The notes below the pieces were generated by a model. It was given only the letters and a program-made list of their open reading frames with translations, was not told where the DNA came from and searched no databases. From assembly GCA_947628365.1 (NCBI GenBank), contig CANQZN010000005.1:1-32057 (forward strand): 32,057 nt of DNA, in the 5' to 3' direction. This DNA comes from an uncultured Bacilli bacterium (GTDB lineage: Bacteria > Bacillota_I > Bacilli_A > RF39 > UBA660). The position numbers were made by a program, and so were the translations under genes. This document shows, one piece after another, positions 8,053-17,874 of this stretch (position 1 is the stretch's first letter; every line of letters begins with the position of its first letter).

Positions 8053-10608
8053 ATGAAAAAAGTTGTATTAGTTGATGGTAATAATTTATTATTTCGTTCT
8101 TATTACGCAACAGCTTATACAGGAACAATAATGCGTAATAGCAAGGGGTTTCCTACTAATGCTTTATATGGCTTTGTAGGTATGATTAATAAAATTATTA
8201 CAGAAGAAAATCCAGAATATATGGTTGTCGCATTTGATATTGGTAAAAATTTTCGTAAACAAAAATATGACTTTTATAAAGAAGGGAGAAATGCAACTCC
8301 AGATGATTTAAAAGTCCAAATGCCTATAGCAAGAGAAATTTTAAAGGCTATGGGAATTACTTATCTAGAACTTGCTCCTTATGAAGCTGATGATATTATT
8401 GGTACAGTTGCCAAATCCGCTGAAGAAAATCCAGAATTTTATTCTCTAATTGTTTCAAGTGATAAAGATTTATTACAACTTATTAGTTTTGAAACAGAAA
8501 TTAAATTATTAAAACAATCTGGTTTTATTAGATATAATGAAGAATCTTTTAAAAAAGATTATGGTATTGAACCAATCAGAATTATTGATTTAAAATCTTT
8601 AATGGGTGATTCATCTGATAATATTCCGGGAGTTAAAGGTATTGGGGAAAAAACTGCCTTAAAGTTATTACAAGAATATAAGTCTTTAGATGGTATTTAT
8701 GAAAATATTGAAAGTATTACGGGTAAAACTAAAGAAAAATTATTAACTGATAAAGATAATGCTTATATGAGTTATGAACTTGCGACTATATATAGAGAAG
8801 TGCCAATTGATATTGATTTTAATGCTTTTAAATATAATGGCCCTAATGTTATTGAACTTAAGAAAATATATGAAGAATTAGAATTTTATTCCATGCTTAA
8901 AAATATAGTTGTCAAAAAAGAAGTTAAAGAAGAAATGAAATTTACCACTATTAATAATTTAGAAGATCTTATTTTAAGTGATAAAGTATCTTTTTACTTA
9001 GAAGTAGATGATATTAATTATCATAAAGGTAATATTTTAGGGCTAGGTATAACTACTAATGAGAGTACTTATTTTATTCCAAGTAATTTAGTTAAAGATG
9101 CTGTGAAACTATTACAAGATAAAGAATTAATAACTTATGATTTAAAGAAAAGTTTAGTGGTAGTATCTAGTGATATTAAATGTCAATTTGATTTAATGGT
9201 GGCTTCCTATTTAGTTGATTATCCAGCAAGTGATGATATTTCAAAACTTATGAATAGTTTTAATGAAGAGTGTATAAGCTTTGAAGATTTTAAGAAAAAT
9301 GGATTTAAAGATGCGCCTCAAGTTATAGCTAAGAAAAGTAAATTTATTTATGATTACTCTGAAAAAATTAAAGAACTAGTTAATGCCGAAAATCAAACAG
9401 AAATCTTAAATAAAATTGAAATGCCACTTATTTATGTTCTAGCAGATATGGAAAAAAGCGGGTTTAAGTTTGAAAGTAGTGCCCTTGATGAAATGCGGGA
9501 AGAGGTAAAACGCAAAATTGATTTAGTAACTCAAGAAATTCATGATTTAAGTGGTGAAAACTTTAATGTCGCAAGTCCTAAACAATTAGGTATTGTCTTA
9601 TTTGAAAAAATGGACATTGGTAAAAGTAAAAAAATCAATAGAGGTTATAAAACAGATATTAAAACTCTACAAAAATATGTTGATAAACATCCAATTGTCA
9701 ACAAAGTGCTTGAATATCGTAATCTATCAAAACTTTATAGTACTTACTTAGAGGGCTTACAAGAATATGTTTTAGAAGATGGTAAAATTCATACTATTTT
9801 TAATCAAACATTAACAAGAACCGGGCGTCTATCTTCCATGGAACCTAATTTACAAAATATTCCTGCTAGAGAAGAATATGGAAAAAAGGTAAGACTAGCA
9901 TTTGTTCCAACAAAAGATTTAATTCTAAGTGCTGATTATTCGCAAATTGAACTAAGAATTTTAGCTCATATTTCTGATTGCAAAGAACTGATTGAAGCAT
10001 TTGTTAATGATCAAGATATTCATACTAAAGTAGCTGCGGATATTCATGGTATCAAAGAAAGTGAAGTAACTAAGAATATGCGTAGTATGGCTAAAGCAGT
10101 TATTTTTGGTATAGTCTATGGTATCAGTGGTTTTGGTTTAGGAGAAAACTTACATATTTCGAGAACTGAAGCCAATAAATTTATCGAAAAATATTATGAA
10201 CTATATCCAGGGGTTAAAAATTATATGGATGAAATAGTTAAAAAGGCATATGATACCGGTGAAGTTAAAACAATGTTTGGTAGAGTAAGAAAGATTACAG
10301 AATTAAAAGATACTAATTATCATACTAGAGCAATGGGCGAAAGGATGGCTTTAAATACGCCAATTCAAGGTACTAGTGCTGATATCATGAAAATGGCGAT
10401 GATTGAAGTTTATAATAAAATTAAAGAAAATAATTTAGAAAGTAAAATGATTTTACAAGTTCATGATGAAATAATTATTGACGCCAAAAAAGAAGAAGTT
10501 GATATTTTAAAGAAAATAGTTAAAGAAGCTATGGAAAATGTCGTTAAATTAAAAGTACCTCTAAAAATTGAAATAAATTTAGGTATTAATTGGTATGATG
10601 CTAAGTAG
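8053..10608 (+). CDS. polA: DNA polymerase I
   Basis: N-terminal 5'-3' exonuclease (VDGNNLLFRSYYA, SSDKDLLQL, GDSSDNIPGVKGIGEKTA). Polymerase motifs (TRTGRLSSMEPNLQNIP, ADYSQIELRILAH, LQVHDEIIID). Confidence 0.97.
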   Translation: MKKVVLVDGNNLLFRSYYATAYTGTIMRNSKGFPTNALYGFVGMINKIITEENPEYMVVAFDIGKNFRKQKYDFYKEGRNATPDDLKVQMPIAREILKAMGITYLELAPYEADDIIGTVAKSAEENPEFYSLIVSSDKDLLQLISFETEIKLLKQSGFIRYNEESFKKDYGIEPIRIIDLKSLMGDSSDNIPGVKGIGEKTALKLLQEYKSLDGIYENIESITGKTKEKLLTDKDNAYMSYELATIYREVPIDIDFNAFKYNGPNVIELKKIYEELEFYSMLKNIVVKKEVKEEMKFTTINNLEDLILSDKVSFYLEVDDINYHKGNILGLGITTNESTYFIPSNLVKDAVKLLQDKELITYDLKKSLVVVSSDIKCQFDLMVASYLVDYPASDDISKLMNSFNEECISFEDFKKNGFKDAPQVIAKKSKFIYDYSEKIKELVNAENQTEILNKIEMPLIYVLADMEKSGFKFESSALDEMREEVKRKIDLVTQEIHDLSGENFNVASPKQLGIVLFEKMDIGKSKKINRGYKTDIKTLQKYVDKHPIVNKVLEYRNLSKLYSTYLEGLQEYVLEDGKIHTIFNQTLTRTGRLSSMEPNLQNIPAREEYGKKVRLAFVPTKDLILSADYSQIELRILAHISDCKELIEAFVNDQDIHTKVAADIHGIKESEVTKNMRSMAKAVIFGIVYGISGFGLGENLHISRTEANKFIEKYYELYPGVKNYMDEIVKKAYDTGEVKTMFGRVRKITELKDTNYHTRAMGERMALNTPIQGTSADIMKMAMIEVYNKIKENNLESKMILQVHDEIIIDAKKEEVDILKKIVKEAMENVVKLKVPLKIEINLGINWYDAK

Positions 10609-10670
10609 TTATGCTTAATTTTCTTGAAAAATAACTATTTATATAATAAAATATCTTTAGGTGATGGAAA

Positions 10671-11105
10671 ATGTTAAAAGAATTTAAAGAATTTATTTCA
10701 AGAGGAAATGTAGTTGATCTTGCTGTTGGTGTTATCATTGGTGCAGCATTTGGAAATATTGTTACTAGTTTAGTTAATAATATTTTTACTCCTTTAATTG
10801 GTATTATTTTAGGAGGACATGATTTTTCTAGTTTAGCTATAACTATTAAAGATGCTCAAATTATGTATGGGGCTTTTATCCAATCTGTAATTGACTTCTT
10901 AATTAATGCAGTATGTTTATTTATTATTGTTAAAGTAGTTAATAATTTAAATAATAATCTTCATAAACTAGGTAAAAAAGGTAAAGAAGAAGCAAAAGAA
11001 GAAGAAAAAACCGAAGTAGTAGAAGAAGTTAAAGATCAAAATACTATTCTTTTAGAAGAGATAAGAGATTTATTAAAAAAAGACGTTAAAAAAAGTAATA
11101 AATAG
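10671..11105 (+). CDS. mscL: Large-conductance mechanosensitive channel
   Basis: [44 protein letters not shown]. Confidence 0.97.
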   Translation: MLKEFKEFISRGNVVDLAVGVIIGAAFGNIVTSLVNNIFTPLIGIILGGHDFSSLAITIKDAQIMYGAFIQSVIDFLINAVCLFIIVKVVNNLNNNLHKLGKKGKEEAKEEEKTEVVEEVKDQNTILLEEIRDLLKKDVKKSNK

Positions 11106-11127
11106 TAATTAGAAAGAGGAAAAAATA

Positions 11128-11337
11128 ATGTTAGCGAATATTTTATATTTATTAGGTGGTTTAGTAGTTGGTGTTATTCTAGGCTTTTTAATATCGAGAT
11201 TTGTTACGAAAAAGTATATGGCTAAGAATCCCCCAATTAATGAAAAAATGATTGAGGCTATGATGAGTAGTATGGGTAGAAAACCTAGTCAAAAACAAGT
11301 AAATCAAGTTATGCGTGAAATGAATAGATATAGATAA
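11128..11337 (+). CDS. YneF/UPF0154 family small membrane protein
   Basis: Single TM followed by KKYMAKNPPINEKMIEAMMSSMGRKPSQKQVNQVMREM. Confidence 0.9.
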   Translation: MLANILYLLGGLVVGVILGFLISRFVTKKYMAKNPPINEKMIEAMMSSMGRKPSQKQVNQVMREMNRYR

Positions 11338-11364
11338 AAAGTATATAATAAAAAAGTAAATTGA

Positions 11365-11560
11365 TGATGAAAGATTAGTAGCAAATATTAATTTAGATAG
11401 AGAGTTAGTGGTTGGTGGAAACTAATTAAATTGTGTTTGTAAATCTCCTTTCGGAAAGTATTTAAAAAATACCGGGTGTCTTCGTTATTAGACAATTAGT
11501 ATATATAGGATGGTACCGCAGAATTGCTCCTTGGTTAGCACTTTTGCGGTTTTATTTTTT
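11365..11560 (+). promoter_or_regulatory. T-box leader of serS
   Basis: T-box core ggatggtaccgcag (11508-11521) and a competing terminator ACCGCA (11515-11520)...TGCGGT (11545-11550) plus T run, immediately before serS. Confidence 0.9.
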
Positions 11561-11571
11561 AGGAGGATAAA

Positions 11572-12855
11572 ATGATAGATATTAAATTAATAAGAGAAAA
11601 TAGAGAAATAGTTAAAGAAAATATTAAAAAGAAATTTCAAGATGAAAAATTACCTTTAGTTGATGAAGTTTATGAACTTGATATTAAATATAGAGAATAT
11701 AAAACTAAAGTAGATAATTTAAAGGCCGAGAAGAATAATTTAAGTGAACAAATTGGCACTTTAATGCGAGATAAAAAAATAGATGAAGCTAATCTAGTTA
11801 AAACTAAAGTAGCGGATATAGTTAAAGAAATACCAGAATTAGAACAAAAAGAAGCAGAATTAGAAGAAAAGATAAAGAAAATAATGCTTGTTATTCCAAA
11901 TATAATTGATGAAAGTGTACCAATCGGTAAAGATGATAGTGAAAATGTGGAAATTGAAAAATTTGGAGAGCCTATAGTACCGAGTTATGAAATTCCTTAT
12001 CATGCTGATATTTGTGAGGCACTTGATGGCTTAGATAAAGAAAGTGCTGGCAGAACTAGTGGTGAAGGATTTTATTATTTAAAAGGAGATATAGCTCGTC
12101 TTCATAGTGCAATGCTTACTTATGCTCGTGATTTTATGATTGATAAAGGTTTTACTTATTTTGTTCCTCCATTTATGATTAGAAGTGATGTTGTTACTGG
12201 TGTTATGTCATTTAAAGAAATGGAAGCAATGATGTATAAAATTGAGGGGGAAGATTTATACTTAATTGGTACATCTGAACACTCAATGGTTGGTAGATTT
12301 ATTAATCAAATTGTAAAAGAAGAAAGTTTACCAATAACTTTAACTAGTTATTCTCCTTGTTTCCGTAAAGAAGGCGGTTCTCATGGCTTAGAAGAAAGAG
12401 GATTATATCGTGTTCATCAATTTGAAAAACAAGAAATGGTTGTTTTATGTAAAATGGAAGATGGTATGGACTGGTATAATAAAATGTGGAAATATACCGT
12501 TGATTTCTTTAGAAGTTTAGATATACCTGTTCGTACTTTAGAGTGTTGTAGTGGTGATCTTGCTGATTTAAAAGTTAAGTCATGTGATGTTGAAGCTTGG
12601 AGTCCAAGACAACAAAAATATTTTGAAGTTGGTAGTTGTTCTATTTTAGGTGATGCTCAAGCAAGAAGACTTTCAATTAGATATAAAAGTAAAGATGGTA
12701 ATAAATATTTATGCAGTCTAAATAATACAGTAGTAGCATCTCCAAGAGGCCTAATTGCTTTAATTGAAAATAATTATCAAGAAGATGGTTCAATAAAAAT
12801 TCCAAAAGCCTTACAACCTTATATGGGCGGAAAAGAAAAAATAGAGAAGAAATAA
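11572..12855 (+). CDS. serS: Serine--tRNA ligase
   Basis: MIDIKLIRENREIVKENIKKK; class II motifs (TSYSPCFRKEGGSHGLEERGLYRVHQFEKQEMV; LCSLNNTVVASPRGLIALIENN). Confidence 0.97.
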   Translation: MIDIKLIRENREIVKENIKKKFQDEKLPLVDEVYELDIKYREYKTKVDNLKAEKNNLSEQIGTLMRDKKIDEANLVKTKVADIVKEIPELEQKEAELEEKIKKIMLVIPNIIDESVPIGKDDSENVEIEKFGEPIVPSYEIPYHADICEALDGLDKESAGRTSGEGFYYLKGDIARLHSAMLTYARDFMIDKGFTYFVPPFMIRSDVVTGVMSFKEMEAMMYKIEGEDLYLIGTSEHSMVGRFINQIVKEESLPITLTSYSPCFRKEGGSHGLEERGLYRVHQFEKQEMVVLCKMEDGMDWYNKMWKYTVDFFRSLDIPVRTLECCSGDLADLKVKSCDVEAWSPRQQKYFEVGSCSILGDAQARRLSIRYKSKDGNKYLCSLNNTVVASPRGLIALIENNYQEDGSIKIPKALQPYMGGKEKIEKK

Positions 12856-12860
12856 AAAAT

Positions 12861-12916
12861 AAAAGAAGTATGGAATTCTTTAAAATAAATTAAGAATTAA
12901 TGCTTCTTTTTCTATT
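12861..12916 (+). terminator. Terminator after serS
   Basis: GAAGTATggAATTCTT...AAGAATTaATGCTTCtttttct. Confidence 0.7.
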
Positions 12917-12938
12917 TACTAATAAAAGAAAATCAAAA

Positions 12939-13006
12939 AAAGTTTTTCCAGTCAAACCAAAAAACTTGCAAAAACGCAAAGTTTTTCCAATTCAACCAAA
13001 AAACTT
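12939..13006 (+). repeat. Two 29-nt direct repeats at 39-nt period, each with palindromic ends
   Basis: AAAGTTTTTCCAGTCAAACCAAAAAACTT (12939-12967) and AAAGTTTTTCCAATTCAACCAAAAAACTT (12978-13006); 3 mismatches. Confidence 0.85.
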
Positions 13007-13053
13007 TATATTTTAGAAATTTTATTGTATAATATTATTTGAGGTGAAAAATT

Positions 13054-14256
13054 ATGTTAAAAAGAACTTATTATTTAAATAAAATTAAAGATTTTTATCA
13101 TGTTAACTCACTAATAAAAATTTTGTGTGGTTTAAGAAGAAGTGGTAAATCTGTAATATTGCAACAAATAATAGAGGAGATTAAAGAAAGTGGAGTTAAA
13201 GAAGATCATATAATATACATTAATTTTGAATCACTTGATTATGCTAATATCACAGATGCAATAGAGTTAAATAATTATATTAAAAGTTTAGCAAAAGATA
13301 AAAATACTTATTACATATTTTTAGATGAAATTCAAAAAGTAAAAGATTTTGAAAAAGCTATTAATTCTTTAAGAATTACAAATCAATTTAGTATTTTTAT
13401 TACTGGCTCAAATAGTAAAATGACATTTTTAGAATTATCAACTGATTTATCTGGTAGATATGTAAGTTTTAGAATTAATCCATTATCATTTAAAGAAACT
13501 GTAGAAATAACTAATACTAAACCAGAAAATTATTTTGATTTATTATTAGATATATTTGAATGGGGAACTTTACCTCAAAGGTTTACTTTTGAAAATGATG
13601 ACTCCAAGGAAAATTATATTAGAGATGTTTATGACTCAATACTTCTTAAAGATGTTGTAGAAAGACTTGGCATATCTGACGTTACTTCGTTTAATAAAAT
13701 ACTACAATATGTTTTAGAAACCGAAACAAGAGAGTTTTCAGCAACAAATGTGTTAGATTATTTAGAGAAAAGCGGTAATAAAGTTGCAACAGATACATTG
13801 TATAAATATTTAGAAGCTCTTTGTTCAACATTTGTTATTAATAGAGTGTATAGATATGATGTAAATGGAAAAGCTATTTTAAAATCATTAAATAAATTTT
13901 ATGCGACAGATTTAGGTATAAAAAGAATTAAAACTAACAGTAAAGAAATTAACTATTCCCGTTCTTTTGAAAATTTAATATATAATGAATTAATAAAAAA
14001 AGGATATGAAGTTTATGTTGGTAAGACTAGAGAAGGTGAGATAGATTTTATAGCATCTAAAAATAAAAGTGTTAAATATATTCAAGCTTGTTATGATTTA
14101 TCAAATGAAGAAATTAGAATGAGAGAATTTAAGGCCTTTGATAGTATAAGTGATAACTATCCTAAATATGTAATATCAACTAATAAAGAAGATTATTCAC
14201 AAAAGGGAATTAAACATCTTAACATTTTTGATTTTTTAATGGATGATCAATTTTAG
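13054..14256 (+). CDS. AAA ATPase with C-terminal DUF4143-like domain
   Basis: Walker A GLRRSGKSVIL, Walker B YYIFLDEIQKV, ITGSNSKM sensor; C-terminal nuclease-like GEIDFIASKN. Confidence 0.88.
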   Translation: MLKRTYYLNKIKDFYHVNSLIKILCGLRRSGKSVILQQIIEEIKESGVKEDHIIYINFESLDYANITDAIELNNYIKSLAKDKNTYYIFLDEIQKVKDFEKAINSLRITNQFSIFITGSNSKMTFLELSTDLSGRYVSFRINPLSFKETVEITNTKPENYFDLLLDIFEWGTLPQRFTFENDDSKENYIRDVYDSILLKDVVERLGISDVTSFNKILQYVLETETREFSATNVLDYLEKSGNKVATDTLYKYLEALCSTFVINRVYRYDVNGKAILKSLNKFYATDLGIKRIKTNSKEINYSRSFENLIYNELIKKGYEVYVGKTREGEIDFIASKNKSVKYIQACYDLSNEEIRMREFKAFDSISDNYPKYVISTNKEDYSQKGIKHLNIFDFLMDDQF

Positions 14257-14324
14257 AATTAACAAATAAGTTTATAGTAAATTAATATTTTTAGTTGTAT
14301 AATAAAAAATGAGGTGGATAAATA

Positions 14325-15017
14325 ATGAAAAAAATAATGTATATATTAGTGGCTTTATTTGGTTTTATTCCTTTAATAGCTAAGGCTGAACCAGTAAAGG
14401 TTTATATTTTTGAAGCTGGCGGATGTCCAGCTTGTGAAGCGCAAATCAATTATTTAAATGGTTTAGACTCTTTAAATAAAAAATTTGTTATTGTTGAAAA
14501 AGAATTATATATTGATCATGACAACTGGGAAGTAGGAGCTGACTATGATTTAGGCTTAAAAGTTGCTAGAGCTTTTAAAAGAGCAGGTTTTGGTAAAGCT
14601 GGTGTCAAAAGTACTCCATTTGTAGTGGTAAGTGATCTTTATGCATCTATTGGTTATGATGATGAGCTAGAAAAAGTAATTGATGAAGCTTATGAACAAG
14701 GAGATAAAGATATAGTTAGTTGTATTGCACAAGGCAATAAAGATTGTTTACCAAGTAATTTTAATATAAAAACTGTTATTATTGCCGTTGTTGCTATTGT
14801 CCTTGTTTTTGGTGCTATAGTGGTTGTTACTTTATTAAAAGAAAGCAAAGCATCAAAAGTAGAAGAGGAAAAAGACGATGATAACAAAGATAGTTTAGAA
14901 GAAAAGGAAGGAATAAAAACTGCCAATAAACCTAAAAATAATGATAAACCTAAAGCTCAAAAAAACACTAAAAAGAAAACTAATAATAGTCCAAAAAGCA
15001 AAAAAGTATCAAAATAA
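14325..15017 (+). CDS. Secreted/membrane-anchored thioredoxin-fold protein with CPAC motif and Lys-rich tail
   Basis: Signal peptide, YIFEAGGCPACEAQINYL, KSTPFVVVSD, TM near residue 155. Confidence 0.75.
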   Translation: MKKIMYILVALFGFIPLIAKAEPVKVYIFEAGGCPACEAQINYLNGLDSLNKKFVIVEKELYIDHDNWEVGADYDLGLKVARAFKRAGFGKAGVKSTPFVVVSDLYASIGYDDELEKVIDEAYEQGDKDIVSCIAQGNKDCLPSNFNIKTVIIAVVAIVLVFGAIVVVTLLKESKASKVEEEKDDDNKDSLEEKEGIKTANKPKNNDKPKAQKNTKKKTNNSPKSKKVSK

Positions 15018-15083
15018 TTGATGCTTTTTTTGTCGAATTTTGAGAAGTATTTAGAAGTTTTGTCGAAGGTGTTGCAATTAGAT

Positions 15084-15202
15084 AAATTAAAGTTTAATAT
15101 CACTAATTGAAAGCGGGTTTTGGTTGATTTTCTAAACAAACTTTAATTTCTATATTTATATCTAACCCTATAACTGATCCCAAAAAATCACATCCCGCTT
15201 TC
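15084..15202. other. Intergenic region with two interleaved inverted repeats (candidate structured RNA)
   Basis: AAATTAAAGTTT (15084-15095) with AAACTTTAATTT (15138-15149); GAAAGCGGG (15109-15117) with CCCGCTTTC (15194-15202). Confidence 0.6.
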
Positions 15203-15248
15203 AAAATAATTAGTTATATGATAAAATACCTTCGTAGGAAGTGGTTTT

Positions 15249-16661
15249 ATGCATTTACCAGATTTAGATATTGCTAAAAAAAGAGAAAAAAGTGAAAATG
15301 TTTATATAGATTTAAAAGAAGATTATCATAAAGTATTTCAAAATAAAAAATATTATATAAGAACTTATGGTTGTCAAATGAATGTGCATGATAGTGAAGC
15401 GATTAAAAGTTATTTAGAAGCTTTAGGTTTTGTCAATACGGAAAATATAGAAGAAGCTAACTTAGTAGTTTTAAATACTTGTGCTATTAGAGAAAATGCT
15501 CGTGATAAAGTAGTAGGTTTTTTAGGAAAATGTAAATATCTTAAAAAAAATAGAGATGATTTTAAAATCGTTATCGCCGGTTGTATGAGTGAACAACCAG
15601 ATGTTATTGAAGATATTATGAAAAATCATAAATATGTTGATTTAGTTATTGGTACTCATAATATTCATGAATTACCTAAATTATTAATGCAAGAATATCA
15701 AAAACAAACTATTGAAGTCTATTCTAATAGCGATGAAGTTATTGAAGGTATGAATTATAAAAGAGATTCTAAATATACAGCATGGGTTAATATAATGTAT
15801 GGTTGTGATAAATTCTGTACTTATTGTATAGTTCCTTATACAAGAGGAAGAGAAAGAAGTAGAAAATTAGAAAGTATAGTGGAAGAAGTTAAAACATTAA
15901 AAGAAAATGGCTATAAAGAAGTTACTTTACTAGGTCAAAATGTTAATGCTTATGGTAAAGATATCGGAGAGACTTTTAGTCATTTACTTGAGTGTGTTGC
16001 GAAAACTAATATTGAAAGAATTAGATTTGTGACAAGTCACCCTTGGAATTTTACTGATGAAATGATAGATATTATTGCTAAATATGATAATATTATGCCT
16101 TATATTCATTTACCTCTTCAATCAGGCAGTAATAACATTTTAAAAAGGATGAATAGAAGATATACTAAGGAAGAATATATTGCTTTATTTAATAAAATGA
16201 AAGAAAAAATTCCTAATGTAGCAATTACTACGGATATAATTGTTGGTTTTCCTAATGAAACAAAAGAGGACTTTGAAGAAACTTTAGATGTAGTTAGAAC
16301 TTGTAAGTTTGATGGGGCTTATACATTTATATTCTCAAAAAGAGAAGGAACACCAGCAGCAAGAATGGAAGATAAAATTAGTTTAGAAGAAAAAGAAGAA
16401 AGATTAAAAGAATTAAATACTTTAGTTAATAAGTATAGTAATGAAAGTAATCAAAAATTATTAAATAAAGTAGTTGAGGTTTTAATTTTAGGTGTTAGTG
16501 ATAAAGATAAAACTAAAGTATATGGTTATACTGATACAATGAAATTAGTAAATGTTACAAGTGATGAAGATATTATTGGTAAAATTGTTAAAGTTAGAAT
16601 TACTTCTGCCAAAAGCTTTAGCTTAGATGGGGAATATGTTAAGGAAGAGGTTAGTGCTTAA
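15249..16661 (+). CDS. miaB: tRNA-2-methylthio-N6-dimethylallyladenosine synthase
   Basis: IRTYGCQMNVHDSE, NTCAIRENA, radical SAM YGCDKFCTYCIVPYTRGRERSR, C-terminal TRAM domain. Confidence 0.96.
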   Translation: MHLPDLDIAKKREKSENVYIDLKEDYHKVFQNKKYYIRTYGCQMNVHDSEAIKSYLEALGFVNTENIEEANLVVLNTCAIRENARDKVVGFLGKCKYLKKNRDDFKIVIAGCMSEQPDVIEDIMKNHKYVDLVIGTHNIHELPKLLMQEYQKQTIEVYSNSDEVIEGMNYKRDSKYTAWVNIMYGCDKFCTYCIVPYTRGRERSRKLESIVEEVKTLKENGYKEVTLLGQNVNAYGKDIGETFSHLLECVAKTNIERIRFVTSHPWNFTDEMIDIIAKYDNIMPYIHLPLQSGSNNILKRMNRRYTKEEYIALFNKMKEKIPNVAITTDIIVGFPNETKEDFEETLDVVRTCKFDGAYTFIFSKREGTPAARMEDKISLEEKEERLKELNTLVNKYSNESNQKLLNKVVEVLILGVSDKDKTKVYGYTDTMKLVNVTSDEDIIGKIVKVRITSAKSFSLDGEYVKEEVSA

Positions 16662-16699
16662 TTTAATATGAAGAAAACGATTTTAGAAGATGATGGCTT

Positions 16700-17770
16700 A
16701 TGAATCAAGAAATAATAGGAAAGTTTATAAAGCAACTTCGTGAAGAAAAGGGATGGACTCAAGAATTATTGGCACAGAAAATTTTTATTGGTAGGGAGGC
16801 CATTTCTAAATGGGAACGTGGAAAAACATTGCCAGAATCAAAATCATTGGAACAATTATGTAAAGTCTTTGATATTAGTTTAAATGAACTTTTGTGTGGT
16901 GAAAGGAATACGACCAAAAATATAGCATTAGATTTATATGAAGATAGTAAAAAGATAAGAAAAAAATTTAAAATTTTATTTAATATAACTATTTTATTGG
17001 TATTAATAATGCTTTTTTATTATTTTATTACGCAATATAAATCAGTGAAAATTTTTACAATTTCAGGTGAGAGCAAAAATTTTCAAATATATAATGGTTT
17101 ATATATTAAAACTAACGAAAAAATATATTTAAATATAGGAGAAATAATTAATAATAACCATTTAAAAATTAACAAAATTGAATTATCTTATTTGAAGGCA
17201 GATCAAGAAATTCCAGTTTTTACTAGTTTTGATACTAATTTGTTAATAGTTGATTATTATGGATATAATGAATATTTTAATTATGATAAAAATGATTTAT
17301 ATCTAAAAATATATTATGATAATTACAATGAAATAATAAAATTAAATTTTACGCAAGATTACTTAAACAACAAATTTTTCATTATTAAAAATTTTCGTAT
17401 TTCCAAAAATGATGTTTTAAATAATAATATACCAGACAATGAAAAATTAATAAATAAAATAAAAGAAAAATTTGATTATAAAGATAATACTTATAAATTT
17501 ATAATTGAATCCAACACTAATCAAATCGAAATATTATATAACGAAAATACAAATACATTATTATGCAATAAATTAAAAAATCAACAATTAAAGGAAGAAT
17601 ATTATTTAATTTTGGATTATAATTTAATAACTTATACGAATTACGAAAATGAAAAAATAAATTATAGTTTTAATTACGATGGAAATTTTAATTGCACCTT
17701 TGGAACATGTAATAACGTCAAGTCAAATCTTGATTCATTTTATAAAATTTTGTCTACAATTTTATCATAA
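16700..17770 (+). CDS. Membrane-tethered XRE-family HTH protein
   Basis: N-terminal HTH (IGKFIKQLREEKGWTQELLAQKIFIGREAISKWERGKTLPE), one TM, about 240-aa predicted extracytoplasmic C-terminus. Confidence 0.85.
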   Translation: MNQEIIGKFIKQLREEKGWTQELLAQKIFIGREAISKWERGKTLPESKSLEQLCKVFDISLNELLCGERNTTKNIALDLYEDSKKIRKKFKILFNITILLVLIMLFYYFITQYKSVKIFTISGESKNFQIYNGLYIKTNEKIYLNIGEIINNNHLKINKIELSYLKADQEIPVFTSFDTNLLIVDYYGYNEYFNYDKNDLYLKIYYDNYNEIIKLNFTQDYLNNKFFIIKNFRISKNDVLNNNIPDNEKLINKIKEKFDYKDNTYKFIIESNTNQIEILYNENTNTLLCNKLKNQQLKEEYYLILDYNLITYTNYENEKINYSFNYDGNFNCTFGTCNNVKSNLDSFYKILSTILS

Positions 17771-17773
17771 TTT

Positions 17774-17802
17774 GAAAGCATTTTTTATGCTTTTTTTTTA
17801 AT
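17774..17802 (+). terminator. Terminator after the HTH gene
   Basis: AAAGCATttttTATGCTTttttttt. Confidence 0.8.
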
Positions 17803-17874
17803 GTGCTTTAAAAGCCCTTTATTTTTTAAAAAAATATTAGTATGGTTAAGGAGAAAGAAGGGAGGCTAAAATGT

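Noticed and set aside
12939-13006. CRISPR array
   Set aside because: Only two imperfect repeats with a 10-nt gap; no spacer-length interval and no cas genes.
14690-15139. Minus-strand ORFs 14690..14926 and 14957..15139
   Set aside because: Ser/Phe-rich antisense reading of a Lys/Glu-rich tail; the second also runs into the structured intergenic region.
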